Shown in pieces: positions 1 to 7,807 of a stretch of 23,868 bases of DNA. Source of the stretch: DALYLB01 sp046154695 (GTDB lineage: Bacteria > Acidobacteriota > Blastocatellia > RBC074); NCBI GenBank assembly GCA_046154695.1, contig JBJXFI010000029.1, forward strand, positions 1 to 23,868, written 5' to 3'. The position numbers and the translations under genes are program-made. The number at the start of each line of letters is the position of its first letter. Within the stretch, counting starts at the first letter, position 1. Below the pieces are notes generated by a model, which had not been told where the DNA came from, made no database searches, and worked only from the letters and a program-made list of their open reading frames with translations.

Positions 1-580
1 CCAGCCCCGCAAGCAGCGCCGCCAGCCCGCCGAAGCAGATTGAGAGAAACGCGACGATCCGCTGGCCGAACAGATTCTCGGCGATCACCCGCTCCACCAT
101 CTTCAATTCATAGATCGGCAGATTCGCGTCCAGCCGCCGCACTTCGCTCCGCAGCGCCGAGATGATCGCCGCCGAATCGCGCCGCGTCCGCAGATAAAAG
201 GTCATCGATCCCAGTTCGTTGTGCTGCGCGTAGGGCTGATAGACGAACGGATTGATCTCCTCGCGGACGTTCGCGTGTTTGTTGTCCATCACGACGCCGA
301 TGACCTCGATGTCGGGGCGGATATTGTTTCCGGAACCATACGCGAACCGGGACCCGATGGGGGCGCGATTGGGGAAGAGTTGTCTGGCGGCCGTCTGATT
401 GATGATCGCCACCTTCGGGCTTTTGGCCGTGTCGGCCCGCGTGAAATCGCGTCCGGCCAGCAACGGGGTTCCCAGTGCGGCAAAGGTCCCCGGCCCGATC
501 CAGTTCCTGTGAACATTCATGTCGTCGGCCTTCCCCTCAGCCGTGACGTTGGAGCTGACATTGCTAAGGGAAGTGTTCGT
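1..580 (-). pseudogene. 5'-truncated ABC transporter permease (MacB/FtsX, ADOP-like) remnant
   Basis: Read on the minus strand from about position 575 to the window edge, one open frame gives the second half of a MacB-type permease. It contains the periplasmic-core hallmarks GPGTFAALGTPLLAGRDF, VAIINQTAARQLFP, IEVIGVVMDNKH and PFVYQPYAQ. It ends with the entry into an FtsX transmembrane domain (ENLFGQRIVAFLSICFGG). In the family, such permeases of roughly 800 residues form part of ABC export systems and are expanded in Acidobacteria. Here the N-terminal several hundred residues are missing: above about position 580 the similarity stops, no convincing start codon follows, and a plus-strand gene begins at 735. 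The methionine at 520 lies inside the conserved domain and is not a likely start. The gene continues past the left edge, so its 3' end is unseen. I infer a decaying or rearranged copy. Confidence 0.7.
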
Positions 581-734
581 TCGCGGGATGACGGATTCCC
601 AAAATCGGACCTTTCTCGTAGAGGCGGAACCATTCCCAGCAGCGCGTCGTATCCGATGGCGAGCTGAAATCCGATGACGTCACTGGGCCCTTCGCCTTCA
701 AACGAAACTCCGAACCATTTTTGCGGGAGATCAA

Positions 735-1115
735 ATGAAAAAAGCCGTCTGCGCAATTCTCTTATCGCTGCTCCTCGCTCCGTCGCTGATCGCGTCGGAA
801 GACCTGACCGGCAAATGGGCCGGCGCGTTCAATGTCACAGTGAACGGAGAGACCAAGGAGGATGTTGCCTATCTGGTGTTGAAACAGGCCGGGACCGAAC
901 TGACCGGCACGGCCGGACCGAATGTCGAAAAACAATGGGTCATCCAAAAAGGCAAGGTCGAGGGAAACCGGATTACGTTTGAGGTACAATCCGACGAGCC
1001 GCTGATCAAGTTCGACCTGACGCTGGCGGCGGGGCGCCTGAAAGGCGAAGCGACGGCGGAGCATCAGGGGATGTCGATGAAGGCGGCCGTCGATCTGCAG
1101 CGAAAAACCGATTGA
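735..1115 (+). CDS. small secreted lipocalin-like beta-barrel protein
   Basis: The product has 126 residues. A Sec signal peptide covers residues 1-20: the start MKKAVCA, a hydrophobic core and a cleavage site near SLIAS-ED. The mature part consists of short alternating beta strands with glycine turns, such as GKWAGAFNVTV, LKQAGTELTGTAGP, GKVEGNRITFEV and GRLKGEATAEHQG. This is the pattern of small exported lipocalin-like or DUF-type proteins common in Acidobacteria and Planctomycetes. No catalytic residues can be recognised, and the ligand is unknown. A GGGAG ribosome-binding site sits 5-9 bases upstream of ATG 735. The next gene starts 30 bases after the stop and may be cotranscribed. The coding call is secure; the function is not. 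Confidence 0.8.
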   Translation: MKKAVCAILLSLLLAPSLIASEDLTGKWAGAFNVTVNGETKEDVAYLVLKQAGTELTGTAGPNVEKQWVIQKGKVEGNRITFEVQSDEPLIKFDLTLAAGRLKGEATAEHQGMSMKAAVDLQRKTD

Positions 1116-1145
1116 ACTCAATCCCCTCGGGAGGTGGAAGCACAC

Positions 1146-1886
1146 ATGATCTTTCGAATCCTTTTTGCCGGCATTCTCGTCACCGCGGCGCTCGCGCAAT
1201 CCCCGGACATTCCGCTCTCGGATACAAGGCTCACGGTCCATACGCTCGTTCGAGAGGACATCTTCGCGGGCCTGCTCGCCGATGATCTGGACCGCCTTTC
1301 GCGCGCCGAAAAGAACCTGGAAGTCCTGCTCGAACAGCGGCCCCGGGCGCGCCACATCTCGCTCGCCTGGAAGGGGAGTGCGAAGATGTATCGCGCGGTC
1401 CACGCCCTTGAAAACAAGCGGAACGACGAATTCCAACGAAACTATCAGCAGGCGCTCGATCTTTTCGCCGAGGCCCGCATGCTCAACTCCGCCGACGGCG
1501 GGGTCGCCGCCGTCACGGGCGGAACGTTTTGCGTGCTGGCCGACCGGCTGCCGAAGGCGCAGCGCGAAGCCGGATGGGCGCAGGCCTACGACAATTACAA
1601 GGATCTATGGGCCCAGCAGAGCGCGGTCGTTCAGAATCTCCCCGTCCACATTCGCGGCGAGCTTCTCTCCGGCCTCGCCCAGACCTCCCAGCGCACCGGC
1701 CGCAAGCAGGAGATGACCGAATACGTGGACAAGATTCTCACCTACATGCGCGGCACGCCCTATGAGGCGCCTGCCGCCCGGTGGAAATCGAATCCCGAAT
1801 CGGCCGCCGACTCCAACATTACGTGCAAGAACTGCCACGAGTCCGGCCGCCTCTCCGCGCGCCTGGCCTCGTTCGAGAAGAAATGA
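1146..1886 (+). CDS. exported helical-repeat protein with single C-terminal CxxCH haem motif
   Basis: The product has 246 residues from ATG 1146. I prefer this over the in-frame GTG at 1134 because GGAGGT at 1130-1135 is well spaced from the ATG and the protein then begins with a clean signal peptide (MIFRILFAGILVTAALAQS). The middle (residues about 50-210) is alpha-helical and TPR-like, with blocks such as NYQQALDLFAEARMLN and AYDNYKDLWAQQSAV. Near the C-terminus is CKNCH (residues 227-231), the signature for covalent haem c attachment, followed by only about 15 residues. That is too short for a standard cytochrome c fold and no distal methionine is obvious. It may be a haem-tethering tail or a chance CxxCH. 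The neighbouring gene 735-1115 is also exported. Its role is unknown. Confidence 0.75.
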   Translation: MIFRILFAGILVTAALAQSPDIPLSDTRLTVHTLVREDIFAGLLADDLDRLSRAEKNLEVLLEQRPRARHISLAWKGSAKMYRAVHALENKRNDEFQRNYQQALDLFAEARMLNSADGGVAAVTGGTFCVLADRLPKAQREAGWAQAYDNYKDLWAQQSAVVQNLPVHIRGELLSGLAQTSQRTGRKQEMTEYVDKILTYMRGTPYEAPAARWKSNPESAADSNITCKNCHESGRLSARLASFEKK

Positions 1887-2245
1887 GCGCAGGTGAGGAA
1901 TGAATAGCATGGTGGCACAAGCTGTCCAGCTTGTGCCACCTTTAAGACGGAAATAACCGAATCGACGAAACCGAACAATCCAGGGTTCCGTTTGTTCCGT
2001 TATTTCCGCCTGTTCCGTTATCCTCTTCTGAATCACGCAGCCAGGGCGCATGCAGGTGCAAACAGCGATAATGCTCAATGTGAGCACCGCACTATTTGAA
2101 AGGTAATGGATTTAGCCTGAAAGATCCCTGATTTCCTCCGCCTTCCCGCCGTTCGATCCCTCCCACCGGGCTGCTGATAATAAAAGCCCCGCTTCCCTCG
2201 CTCATTTGCGGGATGACGCCCTCCAAAATGAATCTCTCTCCGGCA
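1887..2245. repeat. gene-free stretch rich in palindromic and repeated sequence
   Basis: No gene is visible between 1886 and 2302. The stretch holds a perfect 14-bp-arm palindrome (1911-1940) and an inverted pair CGGAAATAAC (1948-1957) / GTTATTTCCG (1999-2008). It also holds an 18-bp sequence at 2007-2024 that recurs inverted at 21948-21965. This looks like a pile-up of intergenic repeat elements between two transcription units. Confidence 0.6.
1911..1940. repeat. perfect 14-bp inverted repeat; possible terminator or REP-like element
   Basis: GGTGGCACAAGCTG and its exact complement are separated by only TC. It lies 24 bases after the stop at 1886 and is followed by TTTAAG. It could form a very stable hairpin and stop transcription, but the following T run is short. 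The compact palindrome is typical of dispersed intergenic repeats. Confidence 0.7.
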
Positions 2246-2275
2246 TTTACTCTTATTATTTGCCAGTGCTATATT
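2246..2275 (+). promoter_or_regulatory. candidate sigma-70 promoter for the chaperone operon
   Basis: TTTACT (2246-2251), an 18-base spacer and TATATT (2270-2275) lie 26 bases before the grpE start. No CIRCE operator and no sigma-32 consensus is visible here, so nothing in the sequence indicates heat-shock control. Confidence 0.4.
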
Positions 2276-2301
2276 TTTAGGGAAACAGATTCACAACGCA
2301 G

Positions 2302-3234
2302 ATGACAAACGAAAAAATCACTCTGAATGAGGAAGAAGACGAACTCGACTCTTCGGGGCCTGCCTCTCAGGATTCGCTGGATGATTCTCTTCGATCCCTC
2401 CGCTTGCGGCGGTATGAGATCCCCATTTACGAACCCACCTCGGAATCGGATACGGACGAGCCTGCTATCGAGGCGGACGCGCCGGTTGAGGAAGAACCGG
2501 ATTCGCCGGCCGATGATGGCGACGATGAGGATGATGGCGACGATGAGGATGATGGCGATGATGGCGACGATGAGGATGACGACGACGATGAGGATGACAA
2601 TCGGCGGGAACACGGAGCGATCGCAATCGCGATCGAAGACCTGGTGCTGGAAGTTCGCCGGCTGGGCCGGGAACTCTATCGAGGCGGCCGCGTTTCCGAG
2701 CGAAACCATGAGATCTTCGGGGAAGCGATCGACGAGGTCCGGCAACTGGCTTCGACCGTCGCGCTCATTCCCCAGCAGCACGAGAAGGAGATCGGCGCCG
2801 CGAGGTTTGAAGCGAAGGCCGGGATCTGCCGGGAGTTGCTGCGAATGGCGGACACGCTGGCGGCAAGCCTCGCCGCCGCGGACGAGTTGTTGGACCGATT
2901 GCGGCCCGGCGTCGATCGCCCGCGAGAGGGGCTGGCATTTCGATTCGCGGCCACGCGCGAATTGAGCGGCGTTCTTGCGGAATCGATGACCGCGATGAGG
3001 AATTGGCGCGATGGGCAGAGATTGCTGGCCGAACGATTAGAGTCGATTCTGCGGACCGCGGGCGTCCGCGAAATCGACGCCATCGGCCGCCCGTTCGACC
3101 CCTCTCTTCATCGGGCGATCTCGGTGGCCGACAACGCCGATCATCCCGCGGGGGCGATCGTGGGCGTCGAATCGAAGGGGTACACGCTCGAAGGCCGAAT
3201 TTTACGATATGCGGAGGTCATTGTAGCAAGATGA
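2302..3234 (+). CDS. grpE: GrpE-type nucleotide exchange factor with long acidic N-terminal region
   Basis: The product has 310 residues, well above the usual 170-220 for GrpE. Residues 1-105 are disordered and acidic, with a run of about 30 nearly pure Asp/Glu/Gly residues (positions about 71-100). After a helical coiled-coil segment (about 106-250), the C-terminal beta domain is recognisable: GVREIDAIGRPFDPSLHRAI, then PAGAIVGVESKGYTLEGRIL and a closing YAEVIVAR. In the family this dimeric protein binds the Hsp70 ATPase domain and drives ADP release. The stop overlaps the start of dnaK (ATGA), a strong sign that the two work together. The sequence upstream of ATG 2302 has no good Shine-Dalgarno site. 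The coiled-coil part is divergent, so the identification rests on the C-terminal domain and the neighbour. Confidence 0.85.
   Translation: MTNEKITLNEEEDELDSSGPASQDSLDDSLRSLRLRRYEIPIYEPTSESDTDEPAIEADAPVEEEPDSPADDGDDEDDGDDEDDGDDGDDEDDDDDEDDNRREHGAIAIAIEDLVLEVRRLGRELYRGGRVSERNHEIFGEAIDEVRQLASTVALIPQQHEKEIGAARFEAKAGICRELLRMADTLAASLAAADELLDRLRPGVDRPREGLAFRFAATRELSGVLAESMTAMRNWRDGQRLLAERLESILRTAGVREIDAIGRPFDPSLHRAISVADNADHPAGAIVGVESKGYTLEGRILRYAEVIVAR
2512..2601 (+). repeat. in-frame acidic tandem repeat inside grpE
   Basis: The 18-base unit GACGATGAGGATGATGGC occurs twice in full (2521-2556). It is followed by 9-base and 15-base partial units (GATGATGGC, GACGATGAGGATGAC). All variants keep the reading frame and encode Asp/Glu/Gly. 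The tract could vary in copy number by slippage without breaking the protein. Confidence 0.85.
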
Positions 3235-4937
3235 GTCGAATCGTCGGAATTGACCTGGGGACAACCAATTCGCTGGTTGCGATTGTGGAGCAGAGGCGCC
3301 CGCGCATCGTTGCGCGCGGGGAGGAGAGATTGACGCCCTCGGTCGTCGGTCTTTCCGAAGACGGGCGGATCATCGTCGGGCAGGAGGCGCTCAATCAGTA
3401 TGTGGCCGCGCCGGAGCGGACCGTTCGTTCGATCAAACGCCGGATGGGCGGCGGCGAGCGCGTTCAACTCGGCGATCGCGAGTATCTGCCGGAAGAGATC
3501 TCGGCGTTCATCCTGCGCCATCTGAAAACGATGGCCGAAGAGGTGCTGGGCGAAACGGTCGATCGCGCCGTCATCACCGTGCCCGCCTATTTCGACGACG
3601 CGCAGCGCAATGCCACCAAGCGGGCGGGAGAGTTGGCCGGGCTCGAGGTCATGCGGATCATCAACGAACCCACGGCCGCCGCGCTGGCCTATGGCGTCGA
3701 GAAAAAGGCCGAGCAGTTCCTGATGGTCTATGACCTGGGCGGCGGCACGTTCGATGTCTCCATCATCGAACAGATGGGCGACGTGCTCGAAGTGCGCGCC
3801 AGTCACGGAAATGTGCATCTGGGCGGGGACGATTTCGACGAACGGGTGCTGCAATCGCTGATCGCGCACCTCTCGAACGAGCATCGGTATGATTTCAGGG
3901 GAGACCGGCGCGCCATGGCCCGCCTGACTCGCGCGGCCGAACGAGCCAAGGTCGCGCTCTCCACCGCGCCCTATGCCCGGGCGGCCGAGGAGTTTCTGGC
4001 GAGCTATGACGGACAGGTCGTCCACCTGGACACCGAACTCAGCCGCGATGATTTCGAGGAAAAGATCGGCGACCTTTTGAAATCGACGCTCGACTCGATC
4101 GATCGCTCGCTGAAGGACGCCCAGCTCACCCGGCAGCAGATTCAGCGCGTGCTGCTCGTTGGCGGATCGAGCCGCATCCCGCGCGTCGCGGAGATGCTCC
4201 ACGAACACATCGGCGTGGAGCCGGCCATGGAGATCAATCCCGATGAAGCGGTGGCCCTCGGCGCCGCCGTGCAGGCGGCCATCATCAGCGGCGAAAAGGT
4301 CGACGCGATGCTCATCGATGTGGCGCCCCATAGCCTGGGGCTCGCTGTCGCGAATGTCATGTTCGGACATGTCGTCCCCGGGATGTTCAACCCCATCATC
4401 AAACGCAATACGACGATCCCGACGACTCAATCGGAGCGGTTCTACACGATGAGCCCGCGACAGGACACGGTCGAGGTCGAGGTCTATCAGGGCGAAAGCC
4501 GGGTGGCGGCGGAAAATACGCTGCTCGGCAAATTTCGCTTCACCGACATCCCGCCCAATTCCGATCCCGGGAAGGATCGCGAGGTGATCGTCGAATTCAG
4601 CTACAACCTGAACGGCATTGTCGAGGTGACCGCCCGCGATCACAGCGGCGCGAGGCGCGAGGCGATGGCCGTCAATACCACCGCCGGCGCCCGTCTCGCG
4701 TCCGAGCCGGAAGCGCGGAGGCGGTTCGACGAGAAGGTCGAGCGCGATGTCAAACAATCGCTGAACGGTTCCGCCACACTGCTGCTCGCGCTCGAAGCCG
4801 CGAATCGGACGAAAGACGCCAGGCGGGTGCGAAAAGCGCGGCTCGCGCTCGAAAAGGCGCTCGAGGGAGAGAGTGAAAAACGCGTCATCGCCGCGCTGAG
4901 CGATATGGACGACCTGCTCTACGAATTGGAGGAATAG
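3231..4937 (+). CDS. dnaK: DnaK / Hsp70 chaperone, short-lid form
   Basis: The product has 568 residues. ATG 3231 overlaps the grpE stop. A longer frame opening at 3003 is only a shadow inside grpE, because the protein proper starts MSRIVGIDLGTTNSLVAIV. The ATPase domain shows phosphate 1 GIDLGTTNS (6-14), NEPTAAALAYG (about 145), VYDLGGGTFDVS (about 168) and LLVGGSSRIP (about 308). The substrate-binding beta domain begins near 360 (IDVAPHSLGL) and includes RNTTIPTTQS and LNGIVEVTARD. After about residue 485 only some 80 helical residues remain, against roughly 130 or more in E. coli DnaK, and there is no EEVD-like tail. It is therefore a DnaK-family protein with a reduced lid, probably a specialised paralogue. 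It is expected to use ATP to bind and release unfolded segments with the GrpE and J-like partners of this operon. Confidence 0.93.
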   Translation: MSRIVGIDLGTTNSLVAIVEQRRPRIVARGEERLTPSVVGLSEDGRIIVGQEALNQYVAAPERTVRSIKRRMGGGERVQLGDREYLPEEISAFILRHLKTMAEEVLGETVDRAVITVPAYFDDAQRNATKRAGELAGLEVMRIINEPTAAALAYGVEKKAEQFLMVYDLGGGTFDVSIIEQMGDVLEVRASHGNVHLGGDDFDERVLQSLIAHLSNEHRYDFRGDRRAMARLTRAAERAKVALSTAPYARAAEEFLASYDGQVVHLDTELSRDDFEEKIGDLLKSTLDSIDRSLKDAQLTRQQIQRVLLVGGSSRIPRVAEMLHEHIGVEPAMEINPDEAVALGAAVQAAIISGEKVDAMLIDVAPHSLGLAVANVMFGHVVPGMFNPIIKRNTTIPTTQSERFYTMSPRQDTVEVEVYQGESRVAAENTLLGKFRFTDIPPNSDPGKDREVIVEFSYNLNGIVEVTARDHSGARREAMAVNTTAGARLASEPEARRRFDEKVERDVKQSLNGSATLLLALEAANRTKDARRVRKARLALEKALEGESEKRVIAALSDMDDLLYELEE

Positions 4938-5025
4938 CGGCGGCGGCGGCCTACTCGGGACGGTTCGCAGTGTCTCTCGCATTTTTCGGCCCTCTCGTTC
5001 GTTGCGGCGGCGGAGGGCGTATCGA

Positions 5026-7386
5026 TTGAACAAGGTTCTCACCGTGTCGAAGCAGAAAACCAAACATGGACAGTCTCTTTCAGCGACCGATCTGATACGG
5101 CTCGCCGAGGAGCGGCTTGCGGGCGGCGCGGATGCCGGTCAGGCGGCGGCTGCGCTGGAGCTGCTGCGCAGCGCCGAAGCGAAACTCAGGCAGGCCACGC
5201 AACCTGCCGGCAAGAAGATCTCGATTCCCCCTCATCTGGTGGCGGCGCGTTCGGCGCTGCCCGCGTTGATCGCTCGCGCGCACTTTCTGCATGCGCGAAC
5301 TGCGCCGGATCGGAACCATCAGCTTGCGGATCTGGACGAGGCGGTCAATCGCGCTCCCGGCGATCATCGTTATCTGCTGGCTCGCGGCGCGGGCCGCCTG
5401 CTGGCCGGGGAAACGGAACGCGCCTGCGCCGATTTCGATCAGGCCGCGGAGCGCCGGCCGGGGGATCCGGCGGTGACGCGCGCTCGCGCGCTCGGTCTGC
5501 TGGCGGCCGGTCAGGGGCGCCAGGCGAAACAACTGCTTGCCGAAACACCGGAAGACGGTCATGACGCGAACTGGCAGCGCCTCGCGACGCTGTGTGGAAT
5601 GATCGGCGGACTCGAGGCGCGAATTGGGGGGCTTCGCCTGCAATTCCCGCTTCTCGCCGGCATGGCGCAGCTTGCCGGCGGAGAGTTCGGCGCGGCCGAG
5701 ACGTGGTTCAATGCCCCTCCCGTGCTCGACCGGAACCCGTCGAGCGCCGAGGCCGCCGAGATCGCGACCCGCGCGTTTTATGGAGGCGCGATTCATTTCG
5801 AGGCCGGGCGGTATGCCGAGGCGATCGGTCCATTCGCCGCGGCCTGGCAACTGGCCTCCGCGCGCAGCATCCGCCTGCCCTGGGTTGCGCGCATGGCTGC
5901 CTGTTGTCATACCGCGGCCGAACGCGTGATCGCCGAGAGCCCCTCCCTGGCGATTCAATACTGGGAACTGGCCGGCCGCGTCTCGCCCGGGGACGATGCC
6001 GCGCGAACCAATCTCGTGCTCGCGAAGCGCGCGCGGGCCCTCGCCGCATGGCGCGAGGGCGATCTGGAATTATGCGCAGCGCTGTGGCGGGAAACGCTGC
6101 AGGCGCGCCCCGAAGATGAACAGGTTCTCAAAAACCTGGCCCTCGCCCTTGAGCGTCTCGGCCGAAAAGCGGACGCGCTTGGCCATTGGCGCGCGCTCGC
6201 GCGCGTCTGGCGGCGAAAGTTGAAAGGCCCCGATGCCGGGGCGGGGTTTCACGACCACTTTCTCTCGCTGGAGCAGCGCATTCTGCAACTCATGATCGAC
6301 ACCGACCAGCCCCCCAATGAAATCGCCGCCGAGTTCGAGGAGGCGCTCAAAGCCGATCCCGAGAACATGGAGCTGCGCAGGCAGGCCGTCGATCGAATGC
6401 TGGAGATGGATCGCGGCCAGCCGGCGCTGAAACACCTGGAGCTGATCGAGAAGAGGGAGGGCCCATCGTCGGACCTGATGATGCGCAAGGCGGTGGCGCA
6501 GGCTTCGCTGCGCCGCATTGCCGAGGCCATGAAATCATTCGAACGCGCGATCGAACTCGACCCGAACAATTCCTCCGCGCGGCGCGCATTTCTGCTGTTT
6601 CTCGGAAGCCAGGCGAAAAAGGCCGATGAACGCGAAGACATCCCCCGCGCCATCGAAATTTGCGAGCGGCAGATCGCGTTCGACCCCGGATACATTCCCG
6701 CGATCAACCATCTCGGCGCGCTCTACTTCTCAATCGATCGCGATCAGGAGGCCGTCGAGCAATTGCGCCGCGTCGTCGCGCTCAAACCCGACGATCCATT
6801 GATCCGGATAAATGTCGGTCGGATCTATCAGATGAATAATTACTCGAAGGAGGCCGCCGTTGAATTCGAGCGCGCCGTGAAGCTCGATTCCGGCTTCGAT
6901 TGCCTGCACGATATCGCGATCCTGTATCTCAATGACGGAGACACGAAAAAGGCTTTCAAATATTTCGATCGGGCGGCGGAGAATGCGGATTTCGACCAGT
7001 TGATGGACCTCGCCACTCACGCCTCGGAAACGGCCCGGGAAAAGGAGCTCACCCGATATCTTGAGAAGGCGACGACACTCGCCCCCGACAACCCGCGCCC
7101 CTTCATCGTTCGGTCGCTCGGGACGCTCAGCAACCCGTTCTCCTTCCTTCTTGGAATGAAGGACACCGATAAGATGGAGAAGGATCTCGAAATCGCCGAG
7201 CGGCTGGCGCGCGCCAGGCCGGAATACGCGGAAGATCTGGAGATCATCCACGATCTCAAGGAGAGACTCAGGAACTCTCCCCTCGCGCGCCTTTTCTCGT
7301 CAGGCGAGGGGGAGGGCCTGTTCGATGCCGGCGGCTTCTCCGTGCCGGGTCTCCTGTCCGGCAGGAAGAAAAAACGCGGCCGTTGA
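5026..7386 (+). CDS. large tetratricopeptide-repeat protein of the chaperone operon
   Basis: The product has about 786 residues. I take TTG 5026 as the start because GGAGGG (5011-5016) lies 9 bases before it; GTG 5044 is an alternative and TTG 5002 is less likely. No signal peptide is visible, so it should be cytoplasmic. Helical repeats fill most of the protein. Clear TPR units appear in the second half, for example AMKSFERAIELDPNNSSARR, NHLGALYFSIDRDQEAVEQL and GRIYQMNNYSKEAAVEFERA. The first 350 residues are Ala/Arg-rich and more degenerate. The C-terminus ends with a basic tail (SGRKKKRGR). It begins 88 bases after dnaK and ends 56 bases before the J-like gene. TPR proteins commonly bind Hsp70 or act as scaffolds, so a co-chaperone or client-recruiting role is a reasonable inference from context. 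Confidence 0.85.
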   Translation: MNKVLTVSKQKTKHGQSLSATDLIRLAEERLAGGADAGQAAAALELLRSAEAKLRQATQPAGKKISIPPHLVAARSALPALIARAHFLHARTAPDRNHQLADLDEAVNRAPGDHRYLLARGAGRLLAGETERACADFDQAAERRPGDPAVTRARALGLLAAGQGRQAKQLLAETPEDGHDANWQRLATLCGMIGGLEARIGGLRLQFPLLAGMAQLAGGEFGAAETWFNAPPVLDRNPSSAEAAEIATRAFYGGAIHFEAGRYAEAIGPFAAAWQLASARSIRLPWVARMAACCHTAAERVIAESPSLAIQYWELAGRVSPGDDAARTNLVLAKRARALAAWREGDLELCAALWRETLQARPEDEQVLKNLALALERLGRKADALGHWRALARVWRRKLKGPDAGAGFHDHFLSLEQRILQLMIDTDQPPNEIAAEFEEALKADPENMELRRQAVDRMLEMDRGQPALKHLELIEKREGPSSDLMMRKAVAQASLRRIAEAMKSFERAIELDPNNSSARRAFLLFLGSQAKKADEREDIPRAIEICERQIAFDPGYIPAINHLGALYFSIDRDQEAVEQLRRVVALKPDDPLIRINVGRIYQMNNYSKEAAVEFERAVKLDSGFDCLHDIAILYLNDGDTKKAFKYFDRAAENADFDQLMDLATHASETAREKELTRYLEKATTLAPDNPRPFIVRSLGTLSNPFSFLLGMKDTDKMEKDLEIAERLARARPEYAEDLEIIHDLKERLRNSPLARLFSSGEGEGLFDAGGFSVPGLLSGRKKKRGR

Positions 7387-7442
7387 ACCTCCATCGGCCG
7401 ACTTGCGGATCGATCCCGTTCGGATGAGAAGAGCGAACGCAG

Positions 7443-7805
7443 ATGAATCAACACCATTCCGACGACCCCTACAAAATATTGAGCCTCGACCGCGGCGCCT
7501 CTGAGGCCGAGGTCAGGCAGGCCTATTTCGCGCTGGTCCGGGAGCACTCCCCCGAGACCGACCCGGAAGGGTTCAAGCGAATCCGCGCCGCTTATGAAAA
7601 GCTGCGGTCCGGCCGGGATCGCGCGGAGACCGATCTTTTCCTCGTCGAGGAAGGGACCGACGCCTTCGATCCCTCGAAGATCCTCCGCTCGAATCTCGCC
7701 GCGTCCCCGATCACGCCGGAGGGGATCGTCCAGGATGCCCTCGCGCTCGAAGCACACTTTCTGCTGGAAGATCTCTATCTCGGCGACCGAACCGATCCCA
7801 AATAA
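7443..7805 (+). CDS. J-domain-like protein with HSP in place of the HPD motif
   Basis: The product has 120 residues. Residues 7-60 follow the J-domain pattern: DDPYKILSLDRGASEAEVRQ (helix I and II start), AYFALVREH, then DPEGFKRIRAAYEKL (helix III). The universally important HPD tripeptide that stimulates Hsp70 ATPase reads H35-S36-P37. Related short proteins with HPP or similar plus DPE-FK-IRAAYE are, to my recollection, found in several phyla next to Hsp70 genes, so this is probably a family trait and not a fresh mutation. Residues 65-120 are a helical tail with no Gly/Phe region or zinc finger. The gene lies in the grpE-dnaK-TPR operon and is followed after 2 bases by the next gene. It may bind the DnaK as a non-stimulating or scaffold J-like partner. 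Confidence 0.8.
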   Translation: MNQHHSDDPYKILSLDRGASEAEVRQAYFALVREHSPETDPEGFKRIRAAYEKLRSGRDRAETDLFLVEEGTDAFDPSKILRSNLAASPITPEGIVQDALALEAHFLLEDLYLGDRTDPK

Positions 7806-7807
7806 CG

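Noticed and set aside
2046..2301. CIRCE heat-shock operator before grpE
   Set aside because: GTGAGCACCGCAC near 2080 recalls one half-site, but there is no matching TTAGCACTC-N9-GAGTGCTAA inverted repeat.
3003..3230. Longer DnaK start upstream of 3231
   Set aside because: It would overlap the conserved GrpE beta domain in another frame and add Arg-rich nonsense. ATG 3231 gives the standard Hsp70 N-terminus.
3141..5063. 640-codon open frame on the minus strand across dnaK
   Set aside because: It is a shadow produced by GC-rich codon use in dnaK. Its translation has no recognisable domain, and the plus-strand DnaK is unmistakable.
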